Counted from the first letter of the stretch, positions 17,677 to 27,065 are shown. The stretch is DNA of 64,000 nucleotides from Bog-950 sp046329495 (GCA_046329495.1 JAXLUO010000004.1:1-64000), one strand, 5' to 3'. Numbers and translations: made by a program. The notes: generated from the letters alone by a model not told the origin.

Positions 17677-17702
17677 CAAAAAGTGTAAAGGAGTGTAAAG
17701 TT
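17677..17702. repeat. 26-bp direct repeat, copy 2
   Basis: Identical to 17603-17628 across 26 bp, with the same internal GTGTAAAG duplication. Confidence 0.85.
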
Positions 17703-17792
17703 TCATCTCCTAAAATTCTTTGCGCCTTTGTGTAAACGCATCATTTTTCATCGTTTTAACACAAAAATCGCTCATATGAAACCTTCTGTAAC

Positions 17793-17841
17793 TTGTGCAC
17801 AAGCAAAAACTTGCACAAGCATGCACAAGCAGTGTGGATAA
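17793..17841. repeat. TGCACAA cluster adjoining a perfect DnaA-box match
   Basis: TTGTGCACAAGC (17793-17804), TTGCACAAGC (17811-17820) and ATGCACAAGC (17821-17830) share the core GCACAAGC. TGTGGATAA (17833-17841), the reverse complement of the DnaA box TTATCCACA, follows directly. Further TGCACAA words occur at 17528-17568. The arrangement resembles iterons, but only one DnaA box is seen. Confidence 0.5.
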
Positions 17842-17883
17842 CCATATGATTTTTGAATGCCGCCGGCTGCTGATCCGAAATCA

Positions 17884-17920
17884 AAAAGGTTACACATCAA
17901 TGTAACCTTTTGTAACCTTT
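17884..17920. repeat. Perfect 11-bp inverted repeat plus a direct copy
   Basis: AAAAGGTTACA (17884-17894) is the reverse complement of TGTAACCTTTT (17901-17911), with a 6-nt spacer. TGTAACCTTT is repeated immediately at 17911-17920. Confidence 0.7.
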
Positions 17921-18089
17921 TTCAGATCGGGGAACGCATTTAAGCCAAAATTGCAGCGTAAATCATAAAAATCTGTGTTTATCAGCGTTCCATAATGCAT
18001 TTACCCAAGTGTAATCCTAATGCTTTAACCAACTGTAAACCCTAAACTGTAGACTGTAAACTCTTTTAGTAATGGCCGGAGAAGCAAGT

Positions 18090-18446
18090 TTAGTCCTGTA
18101 ACCCCCTAACCGCATTACCGCTCAAACAAGCAAAGGCGCTTACCAATCCGCCCAGTGCTCCTGTAAGTATAAACAGCACCGAAGTTTTGCCGCCGGTAAG
18201 TGGTTTTAGCAACTCAGCAATTTTGCCGGCAAGCAAATGATTGTTGGCAGATGATAATACAAAGGCATAACCGGCCCATAGTAAAAAGATGGCCAGGAAG
18301 CCAGCAAAAAAAGCGCTGAATCCGTTTTGCTTAAACAGGTAACCGGCTATAAAAGCAACTACAGCAATAATCCACCAGGGTAAAAACAACTGCAGGCCAA
18401 TCGAAAGAGCTGCAATAAATAGCAGGGTCAATACAAAGTTTTTCAT
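18090..18446 (-). CDS. Small integral membrane protein of unknown function
   Basis: 118 residues with four predicted hydrophobic helices (about 4-22, 26-42, 46-64 and 90-112). No family motif is recognised. It lies 15 bp downstream of the penicillin acylase family gene on the same strand and is probably its operon partner. Its low-complexity hydrophobic composition and complete start and stop support a real gene, but nothing indicates a biochemical role. Confidence 0.65.
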   Translation of the reverse strand: MKNFVLTLLFIAALSIGLQLFLPWWIIAVVAFIAGYLFKQNGFSAFFAGFLAIFLLWAGYAFVLSSANNHLLAGKIAELLKPLTGGKTSVLFILTGALGGLVSAFACLSGNAVRGLQD

Positions 18447-18461
18447 AATATATAAAGTGGA

Positions 18462-20948
18462 TTATGGTTTGTAAGTTGATTCAAAAAGCTTCTGACTGCC
18501 TAAATCAGCCGGACTGTGCAAGAACTTGGCTGTAAAGTATTCGCCCTTGGCCCAGGTTTGCACCATGTTGTCGTAGAACTTGCTGCCCGGGTTACCCGAT
18601 TCACCACCAGGGTAAACTACATAGCCGTGCTTATCGCCAAAGTCCACTATCATCCGCCACGAGGGGCCGTTGGTAGTATTGGTGGCGTTGATAATGCCCA
18701 GGTTGCCACCGTTGTAAACATGCATGCTGCTAAAGGCATCCAGTTTAGGTATCATATGGCCTATACGCGTATCCTTATAGCTGCCCCAGTCATGCGGGTT
18801 CAGGTCGTCCTTATTGCTGGTTTCATCTGCGCCGTAAGGCTCGCTTACCTCGGTAAAGTGCTTGCTCTGCAGCGTTTGCTCAATACGGTTAAACGCCATC
18901 AACACAATATCGCTGCGGGTTTGTTTGCCGGGCAGCGAGTCGTTATCGTAGAAGTGGGAAGTGCTGTCGTTCTTTAAAAACTGTACGGTTACGTAAAAGT
19001 TAGGTTGCTTCATCGGCACCTCAGGCTTCAGCATCTCGTCCCACAGCAACTTACGCAACTCGTTCCACCATATCTCGAAGTAAACAGGCGCAACCTGATT
19101 GGCATTATTGAAGTAGTCCCACTTCTCCAATACATCCACCTTCTTCTTGTCCTCTGCACTTAGCTTGCTGCGGTCAAGCAAGGCAAGTAATACCGGGGCA
19201 GCTTCTTTAGCATGCAGGTTAAAGTTATCGCTCTGCATCTTCTTCATAAAGTCGGCATCAATGCCATTGTTCTCACTCAGCAATTGGTTAATGCGGCGGT
19301 TGCGGTAGTTCTCGTAAACACCAACACCGGGGAAGTAATAAGGGTAAGTAGAATCGGTAGGGTGTTGATTAGCCGAGCTCACAAAACCGCGTGCAGGGTT
19401 CTTAATGGTAGGGTTATCGGCATAAGGGATATACTGGGTCCATGCATCGGCACCGGTACTGCCTTCGCTGATGTATTTGCCTTGCTCGGTGGCCTTGTCG
19501 CGAATTGGGAAACGTCCCTGCTCCTTAATGGCAATATCACCACTCTGCGAAGCGAATACAAAGTTTTGTGCAGGGCAGGTGTAGTTGCTTAAGGCATTCA
19601 GGTAGTCATCGTAGTTACGGGCCTGGTTCATCAGATAAAAGGTCTTGAACTCGTTGCTTGGCAGGTGTGCCACCCAACTCATGGAGAGGTTCTTTTTGCT
19701 ATCGGCATTACCAAAGTTCTGGTCGAACACCACGGGGCCATATTCGGTGTAAATTACCGTGTCGCGCACAATACCTTTGCCGCGCACATGGTATTCTTCA
19801 ACCCGTTTGGTGGTTTTCTTCCATTGGCCGTTTACCTCGTACTCATCGCGGTTGGCATCCTTGTATTTAATATGATACCAATCGCGCACATCGCGGCCAC
19901 CGTTGGTTACACCCCAGGCAATGGAATCGTTGAAACCGATTACCACACAAGGCGAACCGGGTAATGTAGCGCCATACACATTCATAGCCGGCGATACCAA
20001 CTGCATCTCGTACCAGATGGATGGCAGGGTTAAACGCAGGTGCGGGTCGTTACACAAAATGGGTTTGCCGCTCTTGGTTTTACTGCCGCTAACTGCCCAG
20101 TTGTTGCTGCCTGTAATTTCATCAGGCTTCTGCAATATGGTGCTGTATTGTTCTTTGGGGTTATCGTTGGCCTGGCTCAGTAACTTGCCGCTTAAATCGG
20201 CTACACCGCTTTTAGTAAAGCTGGTGCCGATCGGTATAATAGGGTCTTCGTCGGCAATAAAGTCGGGATACAGTTGCCTAAACTCCTCCTTACCGAATTG
20301 TGCAACAAAGTTGGCGTTCTCTATGTCATATTCAAAGATGGAAAGCATGTTGGCCATATACTTCAGCAGCAGGCCTACTTTAATAGGCTTCCATTCTTCA
20401 GGTTTAAAATCCAGCAGCTTGTATTCAACAGGGTACTGCGCAGGATTTAAAGAGTTGATGTAAGCATTCACACCGGCGCAATAAGCATCAATCAGCTTCT
20501 TGCTCTCAGGGTCTTTCGAGATGAACTCCTGGGCTTTTTCGGCTCCGTAACCCATACCAATGCGGCGCATAATCTTGTCGTTGGCATCTAAGCCCTGTTC
20601 GCCAATCAGTTCGCAAACGCGGCCTGCAGCAGCATAGGTGCTCAATTCCATTTGGAACAAGCGGTGGCGTGCGGTAATGTAGCCCTGCATAAAGTAGAGG
20701 TCTTCATTGTTCTTTGCAAATACATGGGGCACCAGGCGGTTGTCGTAATAAACCTTAACCTCCTCTTTTAAGCCGGTTAGGTTAAAGGTCTCGTCCTTAA
20801 AGCTGCGCTCGTCGGCAGCATTCTGCCAGAACCCGGTAAAAGGGTTCATAAATTTGGCAAGAGGAGGGATGGTACCAAGTCGGTTATTGAGGGCATAAAC
20901 CAGGGCCAGTGTAACCGCGAGGGAGAGGAGGAGTTTGAGGTATTTCAC
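18462..20948 (-). CDS. Penicillin acylase family (Ntn-hydrolase) protein
   Basis: 828 residues with an N-terminal hydrophobic signal or anchor (about residues 4-20). The family's layout is visible: an alpha chain with YFMQGYITARHRLFQMEL, a spacer, and then the autoprocessing site GSNNWAVSGSKT around residue 280. There the Ser before NNWA would become the N-terminal nucleophile of the beta chain. Further conserved segments are ILCNDPHL and GSPCVVIGFNDSIAWGVTN. The length matches periplasmic penicillin amidase homologues. Members cleave amide bonds in beta-lactams, acyl-homoserine lactones or other N-acyl compounds; which one applies here cannot be told from sequence. A small membrane protein follows 15 bp downstream. 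Confidence 0.9.
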   Translation of the reverse strand: MKYLKLLLSLAVTLALVYALNNRLGTIPPLAKFMNPFTGFWQNAADERSFKDETFNLTGLKEEVKVYYDNRLVPHVFAKNNEDLYFMQGYITARHRLFQMELSTYAAAGRVCELIGEQGLDANDKIMRRIGMGYGAEKAQEFISKDPESKKLIDAYCAGVNAYINSLNPAQYPVEYKLLDFKPEEWKPIKVGLLLKYMANMLSIFEYDIENANFVAQFGKEEFRQLYPDFIADEDPIIPIGTSFTKSGVADLSGKLLSQANDNPKEQYSTILQKPDEITGSNNWAVSGSKTKSGKPILCNDPHLRLTLPSIWYEMQLVSPAMNVYGATLPGSPCVVIGFNDSIAWGVTNGGRDVRDWYHIKYKDANRDEYEVNGQWKKTTKRVEEYHVRGKGIVRDTVIYTEYGPVVFDQNFGNADSKKNLSMSWVAHLPSNEFKTFYLMNQARNYDDYLNALSNYTCPAQNFVFASQSGDIAIKEQGRFPIRDKATEQGKYISEGSTGADAWTQYIPYADNPTIKNPARGFVSSANQHPTDSTYPYYFPGVGVYENYRNRRINQLLSENNGIDADFMKKMQSDNFNLHAKEAAPVLLALLDRSKLSAEDKKKVDVLEKWDYFNNANQVAPVYFEIWWNELRKLLWDEMLKPEVPMKQPNFYVTVQFLKNDSTSHFYDNDSLPGKQTRSDIVLMAFNRIEQTLQSKHFTEVSEPYGADETSNKDDLNPHDWGSYKDTRIGHMIPKLDAFSSMHVYNGGNLGIINATNTTNGPSWRMIVDFGDKHGYVVYPGGESGNPGSKFYDNMVQTWAKGEYFTAKFLHSPADLGSQKLFESTYKP

Positions 20949-21196
20949 CGCGAAAAATTTAGTAAGGCTAATTTATAGAAGCTGTTAAATAAAAGAAGGA
21001 AAGGCACGTTGATAACCCAAGGTTTTTTGCCGCTAAGGCTCAAAGAACTGGCCGGGAAAGCAACTTGAAGCCAACTACTCAAATTAGTGCCTTGGTGTCT
21101 TAGTGGCATTGTTCCTTTTCTTCTTCACCTATTTTAGCAAGATGAATAGGAATTGTTTGAAATAATTGGCGAACATTGCCGCAGTAAATAAGGAAT

Positions 21197-22120
21197 ATGA
21201 AAAAAGTATGGTGCTTATATCCGGTGTTGTTTTTGGCTTTAGTAGCCGGCATGGCTTCGTGTGCAAAGGTGGCAGATAACGATGATAACCAAAGTGCAGA
21301 GGATGTAACGGCTGTATCGGTAGCCCTGAACGGTGCGGTAGATGATGCAGCCAATGCAGTAGGTGGTCTGCAAACCCTTTCGGGCAAAACCGAAGGCGCG
21401 GCTGATGTTTGTGGTGCTGCGTTAGATACCACAACCATTAGCAACGGGGTTGTAACCATTACCTTTGACGGTAGCACTTGTGGTATGTTTAGTCGCACTG
21501 GTACTATTACCGCTACACTACAAAATTACGGCACGGGCACCCGTTGGAAAGATGCAGGGGCTTTATTGTTGCTTAACTTCAACAACGTAAAAGTTACCAA
21601 TACGGCTTCCGGTGCTTATTATATAATCAACGGTCTGCACAAAATTAAGAACGTAGACGGTGGACTTGCCTGGCGTATTATTGATGGCCTGGATGTTGGC
21701 TCAGTTGCGCACAAACATGTGGCCGATAGCTTTAGTGTAAAGTTTGATGATGGCACCGAGCGGCTTTGGAATGTGCGCCGCACACGCATTTTCACCAATC
21801 AAAACGGTGTGCGTGCAGTAACCGTGCAGGCCGATACGGCATTGAACAATGTAACGTATGTTGATGCCTGGGGCACTAACCGTGCAGGTATCGAGTTTAC
21901 CAATGCCATCTATACGGCTATTGTAGCGAACAGCACTTGTGGTTACCATAAACCCGTTGCCGGCAGATATGTGCACCATGTAAGCAACCGAACAGCGGAT
22001 ATTCTGTTTGGTGTAAACCAGGATGGTAGCTTGATTAACAGCGGCTGCGCTTATGGTATGAAGGTTACCTATACCAAAGGCATTGTGAACAAAACCCGCA
22101 TAATACCTTACTGGTATTAA
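21197..22120 (+). CDS. Hypothetical lipoprotein
   Basis: 307 residues. The signal peptide ends in a lipobox (VAGMASC) followed by an acidic, Asp-rich spacer, as in surface-exposed Bacteroidota lipoproteins. The rest is beta-rich with many Thr, Gly and Asn and an internal GVVTITFDGSTC segment. Four later Cys residues may form disulfides. I do not recognise a named domain. It stands alone between the divergent penicillin acylase gene and the rhomboid gene. Confidence 0.65.
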   Translation: MKKVWCLYPVLFLALVAGMASCAKVADNDDNQSAEDVTAVSVALNGAVDDAANAVGGLQTLSGKTEGAADVCGAALDTTTISNGVVTITFDGSTCGMFSRTGTITATLQNYGTGTRWKDAGALLLLNFNNVKVTNTASGAYYIINGLHKIKNVDGGLAWRIIDGLDVGSVAHKHVADSFSVKFDDGTERLWNVRRTRIFTNQNGVRAVTVQADTALNNVTYVDAWGTNRAGIEFTNAIYTAIVANSTCGYHKPVAGRYVHHVSNRTADILFGVNQDGSLINSGCAYGMKVTYTKGIVNKTRIIPYWY

Positions 22121-22206
22121 CAGCGGCCCCGCCGTTAGTAAAATATAATACGGTGCTTACACTTTTATGCGCGCCTTTACGTATGTATAGGTAAGTAGAG
22201 TTGCTA

Positions 22207-22845
22207 ATGAACCATCGGTTTGATTTTTGGAAGAGTGTATTGATTGTAATTGGCCTAACGGCTGTGCTTTGGCTGGTGTTTTTATTGCAAAAGGCCGGCT
22301 TAATTGATACTACCAGCTTCGGCAACTGGCCCCGCCATTTCGAAGGGTTAAAGGGTGTCATCTTTTCGCCTTTTATACATGGCAGCCAGCAGCACCTTAT
22401 ATCCAATACCTTGCCCTTGCTGGTGTTAATGACGGTCATGTTGAACGCCTATCCACGGGTGGCCTTAGCGGGATTGGTGTTTATCCACCTGCTAAGCGGT
22501 ATGATGGTGTGGTTACTGGCACCAACCGATACCGTGCACATAGGCATAAGCGGTATCATATATGGCATTGCAGCCTTTCTGGTGGCCAGCGGTGTATTCC
22601 GTAAGGATAAGCTAAGCGCCGCTATTGCAATGCTGGTAACCATGGCTTACGGTGGAATGGTAACAGGCTTTGTGCCGGTTAACGGAATCTCGTGGCAATC
22701 GCACTTGTATGGCGCTTTAAGCGGTATATTGTTTGCTTACCTGGTGCGCCATGTGGATTTGCCTGCTCCGCATCCTTTTGAACTGGAGAAGGTGGAAGAG
22801 CACCGTCACTTTTTTGACGAGCTGCAGGACAACGAAAAGTTTTAG
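22207..22845 (+). CDS. Rhomboid family intramembrane serine protease
   Basis: 212 residues from the ATG at 22207 (an in-frame TTG two codons earlier is less likely). About six membrane helices are predicted. The catalytic Ser lies in HIGISGIIYGIAAF (GxSG motif) and the catalytic His in WQSHLYGALSG, the expected dyad on helices 4 and 6. The conserved cluster FSPFIHGSQQHLISN in loop 1 matches the family's H-x-x-x-H-x-x-x-N element. It would cleave membrane-anchored substrates. The stop codon overlaps the convergent DUF1295 gene by 4 bp. Confidence 0.88.
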   Translation: MNHRFDFWKSVLIVIGLTAVLWLVFLLQKAGLIDTTSFGNWPRHFEGLKGVIFSPFIHGSQQHLISNTLPLLVLMTVMLNAYPRVALAGLVFIHLLSGMMVWLLAPTDTVHIGISGIIYGIAAFLVASGVFRKDKLSAAIAMLVTMAYGGMVTGFVPVNGISWQSHLYGALSGILFAYLVRHVDLPAPHPFELEKVEEHRHFFDELQDNEKF

Positions 22846-23759
22846 AATAACTTTGGCAGAAAGCGGCCTACGCGTTTCTGGTAATCCTTATAGCCAGGAT
22901 ACTTAGCGGCAGATATCTCTTCGCTAAAGTTACTGCTGCCCTGAAAGAGTATTAGTAACAATAAGGCACCTGCAAGGCTCCAGTTTATCCAACGCCCCGT
23001 AGCAGCAACACTAAAGAAGTAAAACACGATCCAGATGGATTGCTCGGCCGCATAGTTGGGGTGGCGAACTTTAGCCCATAAACCGCTGCTGAGGAAGCCT
23101 TGTTGCTCTTGTTCATTTAAAGGTAAGCCGGCGTTCTTCTTACGGTACTTCTCAGTTTGGAAGTCCCACTGTTGCTGGTCGGCCAACCATTCAATAAACA
23201 CCAGGGCAACATACAAACCTGCCAGCAGGTAATCGGCCCAGTAAAGCGGCTTATCTTTGCCTTGCCAGGCTACAATGGCCGGCAGGGTAAACAGCAGGAT
23301 GAGGAAATGCTGGTAGAGGGAAATGAAGAACAGGTTAAACAACATCCACCTAAAACGACCTTGGAACTCTGGTTTCTTACGCAGCACTTCCCATCGGTAA
23401 TCTTCTTCACCTTCCCAAAACTTAAGTTTATAAGCACCACGGCGGCTAAAGTTATAAGTAAGGCGAACGCCCCAAATCGTTATCAGAGCCGCCATGACAA
23501 CTAAGCGTGGTTGCCAGTGCGAAGCGTAGGCAAAATACCACCCATACAGCATGGGTACTATGCTCCATAGCTTGTCGGTTTGACTGCAGTTTTTGGTAGC
23601 TTCGGCTACAACAAAGCAGGCCAGGGCAACGCCCAGCATCATATAAAACGAGGTAGTAAGCATTTGCCATTGTTCAGCTACCAAAGGCGCATCAAACTTA
23701 AAGGCCACAATAGGTAACACCACCACAGTTACCAGCAACAGGATCACGGTTTTAATCAT
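22842..23759 (-). CDS. DUF1295 / steroid 5-alpha-reductase-like membrane protein
   Basis: 305 residues with six or seven hydrophobic segments. The C-terminal segment AKVRHPNYAAEQSIWIVFY is the signature of the DUF1295 family, which resembles steroid 5-alpha-reductase and isoprenylcysteine methyltransferases. The central WGVRLTYNFSRRGAY and WEGEEDYRWEVLR also match this family. A reductase-like activity on a lipid substrate is plausible but unproven. It converges on the rhomboid gene, sharing a TTAG overlap of their stop codons. Confidence 0.85.
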   Translation of the reverse strand: MIKTVILLLVTVVVLPIVAFKFDAPLVAEQWQMLTTSFYMMLGVALACFVVAEATKNCSQTDKLWSIVPMLYGWYFAYASHWQPRLVVMAALITIWGVRLTYNFSRRGAYKLKFWEGEEDYRWEVLRKKPEFQGRFRWMLFNLFFISLYQHFLILLFTLPAIVAWQGKDKPLYWADYLLAGLYVALVFIEWLADQQQWDFQTEKYRKKNAGLPLNEQEQQGFLSSGLWAKVRHPNYAAEQSIWIVFYFFSVAATGRWINWSLAGALLLLILFQGSSNFSEEISAAKYPGYKDYQKRVGRFLPKLF

Positions 23760-23882
23760 ATCCTAAGGGATTTGAAAAAGCAAGTATAACACCAAAGCAC
23801 CTGTAATTGTTTGCGTTATGCGCCGCATAAACTGTTGGTTTTTGATGAAAATAGGCTTGTTTTGAAGAAGCACACCACCACC

Positions 23883-25001
23883 ATGGAAGTTAAGTTTTAC
23901 GATTTAGAGGCCATGCATGCCCCACTGAAACAACAGGTTTTAACTGCCTGGGAGCGTATTTACGATACCGGTGGTTTTATCATGGGGCCGCATTTAGAAG
24001 ACTTTGAAAAACAGTATGCAGCTTTTTGTGGTAGTAACTATTGCATCGGCGTAGGCAACGGTTACGATGCCTTAGTGCTTGCTTTAAGGGCATTAAATAT
24101 TGGTACAGGCGATGAAGTGATTGTGCCGGCAAATACGTATATCGCCACATGGTTGGCAGTAACAGCCGTAGGGGCCACACCGGTGCCGGTAGAACCGGGT
24201 TTAGAGACTGCTAATCTCAATCCTGCTTTGATTCAAACAGCCATAACATCTAACACAAGAGCGATTATACCTGTGCATTTGTATGGTCAGCCTTGCGAGA
24301 TGGATCAGATTATGGAAGTGGCACACAGGTATAAACTTTTTGTAATTGAGGATAATGCCCAGGCGCAGGGGGCAACTTTTAAAGGCAAACGCACAGGCAG
24401 TTGGGGGCATTTGGCGGCCACCAGTTTTTACCCCGGTAAGAATTTAGGCGCTATGGGCGATGGAGGTGCAATTACAACTAATGATGCAGTGTATGCAGAA
24501 CGCCTATTTGCCTTACGTAATTTCGGCTCAGCCCAAAAGTATTATAACCGCGAAGCAGGAGTAAACTCACGTTTGGATGAATTACAAGCCGCAGCCTTAA
24601 GTATTAAACTAAGCTACCTGCAGCAATGGAATAAGGAGCGGCAGGAAATTGCGGCATATTATCGCGAACATCTAAGCCATTGTGGCGATATAAAGCTGCC
24701 GAAGTTAGCTGAAGGCGCAGATTCGGTGTATCACCAATTTGAGATTTACACCAGGCAGCGCGATGCACTGCAACAGCATTTGCAAGGTAAAGGCATAGGC
24801 ACTCATTTGCATTATCCCGTTCCGCCTCATTTGCAACAGGCATATGAGCATCTTGGTTATAAGAAAGGAGACTTCCCGATTACTGAACAAATGGCTTCTA
24901 CCTGTTTAAGCCTGCCAATTTACCCGGGCCTGACGGAAGAGCAATTATCCTATGTACTACAGCAGGTAAAAGGTTATTATGGCAGCCGAAGTGCGATTTA
25001 A
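23883..25001 (+). CDS. DegT/DnrJ/EryC1/StrS aminotransferase
   Basis: 372 residues from the ATG at 23883, which begins MEVKFYDLEAMHAPL; upstream in-frame codons back to a TTG at 23811 give an implausible N-terminus. Fold type I PLP enzyme: GVGNGYDALVLALRALNI binds phosphate, VIEDNAQAQGA holds the Asp that contacts the pyridine nitrogen, and the Schiff-base Lys is in FYPGKNLGAMGDGGAI. C-terminal GTHLHYPVPPHLQQAY matches sugar 3- or 4-aminotransferases such as FdtB/QdtB-type enzymes. It probably makes an amino sugar for surface polysaccharide, although no other sugar-nucleotide genes are adjacent. Confidence 0.9.
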   Translation: MEVKFYDLEAMHAPLKQQVLTAWERIYDTGGFIMGPHLEDFEKQYAAFCGSNYCIGVGNGYDALVLALRALNIGTGDEVIVPANTYIATWLAVTAVGATPVPVEPGLETANLNPALIQTAITSNTRAIIPVHLYGQPCEMDQIMEVAHRYKLFVIEDNAQAQGATFKGKRTGSWGHLAATSFYPGKNLGAMGDGGAITTNDAVYAERLFALRNFGSAQKYYNREAGVNSRLDELQAAALSIKLSYLQQWNKERQEIAAYYREHLSHCGDIKLPKLAEGADSVYHQFEIYTRQRDALQQHLQGKGIGTHLHYPVPPHLQQAYEHLGYKKGDFPITEQMASTCLSLPIYPGLTEEQLSYVLQQVKGYYGSRSAI

Positions 25002-25065
25002 GCCGTTCGGGTATGGATTTTGCAGGTTCAGCACATCAAGTGCGCAGGTATAAAGCAAAGTACCG

Positions 25066-25073
25066 TACTTTCG
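25066..25073 (+). promoter_or_regulatory. Candidate -7 element of the NADH dehydrogenase gene
   Basis: TACTTTCG at 25066-25073 is one base from TAnnTTTG and would start transcription near 25080. This supports the ATG at 25092 as the true start, because the longer in-frame start at 25020 would lie upstream of the promoter. Confidence 0.35.
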
Positions 25074-25091
25074 CACGGCCATTCTACTGTT

Positions 25092-26396
25092 ATGGATATC
25101 AGCATTCCCGAAGTAAAGGTGCCCCGCGTTGTAATTGTGGGTTGCGGTTTTGGCGGACTTGAGTTAGCCAAGCGACTGAAAAATGCACCGGTGCAGGTAG
25201 TTTTACTTGATAAGAACAACTACCACACCTTTCAACCCTTATTGTATCAGGTTGCTACTGCCGGTTTAGAAGCCGACTCGATTGCTTACCCGATACGTAA
25301 AATTTTTAAAGGGCAAGAGAACTTTCACTTCAGATGGGGCGAGGTTAAAAAGGTGAATACGGCAGAAAATCGGTTAGAAACTACTATAGGCTCTATCCGC
25401 TACGATTATCTGGTTATTGCAACCGGCTCAACTACCAATTATTTTGGTAATAAGGATTTTGAAAATCTGAGTTTGCCGATGAAATCGGTGGTGGAGGCGT
25501 TAAATCTGCGCAGCATGATACTGCAGAACTTTGAACAGGCGCTGCTGACGGCTGACATTCGAAAGCAGGATGCTTTAATGACCTTTGTAATTGTAGGTGG
25601 CGGACCAACCGGTGTTGAATTAGCCGGTGCCTTGTGTGAATTGAAAAAGCATGTGCTGCCAAACGATTATCCCGAGTTAGACTTCAGGCGAATGCGGGTA
25701 ATATTGGCCGAGAATGGGGGAGAAGTGTTGCAGATGATGAATGAAAGCAACCGTAATAGCGCTAAAAAATATCTTGAAGAACTGGGTTGCGAAGTATGGC
25801 TGAATACCGGTGTACAAAGCTACGACGGCCTGGAGGTAAAAACCAGGGATGGTAAGCAGTTATACACTAATAACCTGGTGTGGACAGCAGGTATTAAAGG
25901 TGCATTTTTTGAAGGGCTGGCTACCGAGGTAATCAATTCAAGGGGCAGGATTTTGGTAGATGAAGAATGCCGCGTAAAGGGACTGAATAATGTATTTGCT
26001 ATCGGCGATGTGGCCGTAATGGCTACGGAAAAATATCCGAACGGTCACCCCCAGGTGGCACCGGTAGCTATCCAACAAGGGCAGTTAGTGGCAGAGAACC
26101 TTGTCGGCTCATTCAGTGGCAAACAGCCGAAGAAATTTAGTTATTACGATAAGGGAACCATGGCTACTGTGGGACGCAACAGGGCGGTAGTTGAGGCAGG
26201 TAAAATGCGTTTTGGCGGTTTTATGGGTTGGTTAGCCTGGATGGGCCTTCACCTGATGTTACTGGTTGGCTTCCGCAACAAAATCGTGGTGTTTATTAAC
26301 TGGCTGTGGAATTACATTAACTACGACCGTAATATACGCTTGATTATTCGTCCGTTTAATAGACAGGGTAAGGAGAAAACTGAAAATGTCGCTTAG
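25092..26396 (+). CDS. Type II NADH dehydrogenase (NDH-2-like FAD oxidoreductase)
   Basis: 434 residues from the ATG at 25092. An FAD-binding Rossmann motif is at the start (VVIVGCGFGGLELAKRL) and a second dinucleotide motif for NADH lies around residue 165 (VIVGGGPTGVELAGAL). The FAD-contacting GDVAV and the quinone-side QQGQLVAENL follow. The C-terminal amphipathic/hydrophobic part (GWLAWMGLHLMLLVGFRNK) would bind the membrane surface. This is the single-subunit, non-proton-pumping NADH:quinone oxidoreductase layout. Its stop codon shares a TTAG overlap with the convergent membrane protein gene. Confidence 0.92.
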   Translation: MDISIPEVKVPRVVIVGCGFGGLELAKRLKNAPVQVVLLDKNNYHTFQPLLYQVATAGLEADSIAYPIRKIFKGQENFHFRWGEVKKVNTAENRLETTIGSIRYDYLVIATGSTTNYFGNKDFENLSLPMKSVVEALNLRSMILQNFEQALLTADIRKQDALMTFVIVGGGPTGVELAGALCELKKHVLPNDYPELDFRRMRVILAENGGEVLQMMNESNRNSAKKYLEELGCEVWLNTGVQSYDGLEVKTRDGKQLYTNNLVWTAGIKGAFFEGLATEVINSRGRILVDEECRVKGLNNVFAIGDVAVMATEKYPNGHPQVAPVAIQQGQLVAENLVGSFSGKQPKKFSYYDKGTMATVGRNRAVVEAGKMRFGGFMGWLAWMGLHLMLLVGFRNKIVVFINWLWNYINYDRNIRLIIRPFNRQGKEKTENVA

Positions 26397-26803
26397 AAAT
26401 CTTCCTGGGCAATATCAAAGAGGAAACGAACAGCACGGATTAGTATAGATACGATAACATAAAACATGGTAACTGAAGTTGTCATCATGCGGTATATCCA
26501 AAGATCCCAAATGCTGATGCCTGATACAAATTTGGCGCTCAATAACAGTAAGGCCAGCAAAAGAATATATACACCATAGGAAACCACCGTGTACTTAACA
26601 AAGCTTGGGTTGGCCAATGAAACTACCGTGTTCATTATGGTAAAGAAGATGATACCGATAAATGCTGCGAAATACGGGGTAGAAACCTCTTGGTGCGTAA
26701 ACTTACTAATCAACATGCCTGCCCAACCAACTATCAGGGCTACCACTAACTGCATCAGCGGCGTTAAGCGCTGCCTCACTATCGTAAAATCCATATCAGC
26801 CAT
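26393..26803 (-). CDS. Four-helix membrane protein of unknown function
   Basis: 136 residues with four predicted membrane helices (about 14-33, 42-62, 70-92 and 107-127). The N-terminus is charged (MADMDFTIVRQRL) and there are no catalytic motifs. I do not recognise the family. It converges on the NADH dehydrogenase gene with a 4-bp stop overlap. Confidence 0.65.
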   Translation of the reverse strand: MADMDFTIVRQRLTPLMQLVVALIVGWAGMLISKFTHQEVSTPYFAAFIGIIFFTIMNTVVSLANPSFVKYTVVSYGVYILLLALLLLSAKFVSGISIWDLWIYRMMTTSVTMFYVIVSILIRAVRFLFDIAQEDF

Positions 26804-27014
26804 GGGGCAAAGCTAATAAATATGCGGGTGCACATCTTAAACTACCGGCAACAAAGCATATGACGTATATTTTAATCTATTGAAAAACAATTAATTAGGT
26901 TGCATTTTTATAAAATCTTTTAGATCAGTGCAACGATTTTTTGTACCCGTAAATCTTATAAGTAGCACAAAGCTTAAAGCTACCCTTTAAACTTTTGATA
27001 GTTTCCCCAAACGC

Positions 27015-27044
27015 AAAAAACCTGCATCGTATGCAGGTTTTTTT
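27015..27044. terminator. Bidirectional terminator downstream of the acyl-CoA operon
   Basis: AAAAAACCTGCAT (27015-27027) pairs with ATGCAGGTTTTTT (27031-27043), with a 3-nt loop and A- and T-tracts on the two sides. It lies 22 bp past the stop of the SDR gene on the minus strand. Confidence 0.9.
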
Positions 27045-27065
27045 GTTTTTAGCAGGTTATGCCTT

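Larger units (their letters stand above)
16920..18089. other. 1.17-kb gene-poor region rich in short repeats
   Basis: No convincing gene is found. A 68-codon minus-strand frame (17358-17564) has no family signature that I recognise and I do not support it as a gene. The region holds a REP-like hairpin (16941-16983), a stem-loop (17080-17104), a duplicated 26-bp sequence (17603-17628, 17677-17702), a cluster of TGCACAA words, one perfect DnaA-box match (17833-17841) and a perfect inverted repeat with a direct copy (17884-17920). This density of repeats is unlike any other gap in the window. It could be a replication or maintenance locus, or a decayed mobile or repeat element. Confidence 0.6.

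Noticed and set aside
19903..20463. 186-codon open frame antisense to the penicillin acylase family gene
   Set aside because: The sense strand encodes the conserved catalytic region, and the antisense translation shows no domain.
22201..22206. TTG start two codons upstream of the rhomboid ATG
   Set aside because: The ATG at 22207 is in the same frame and TTG is a weaker start; the two extra residues add nothing.
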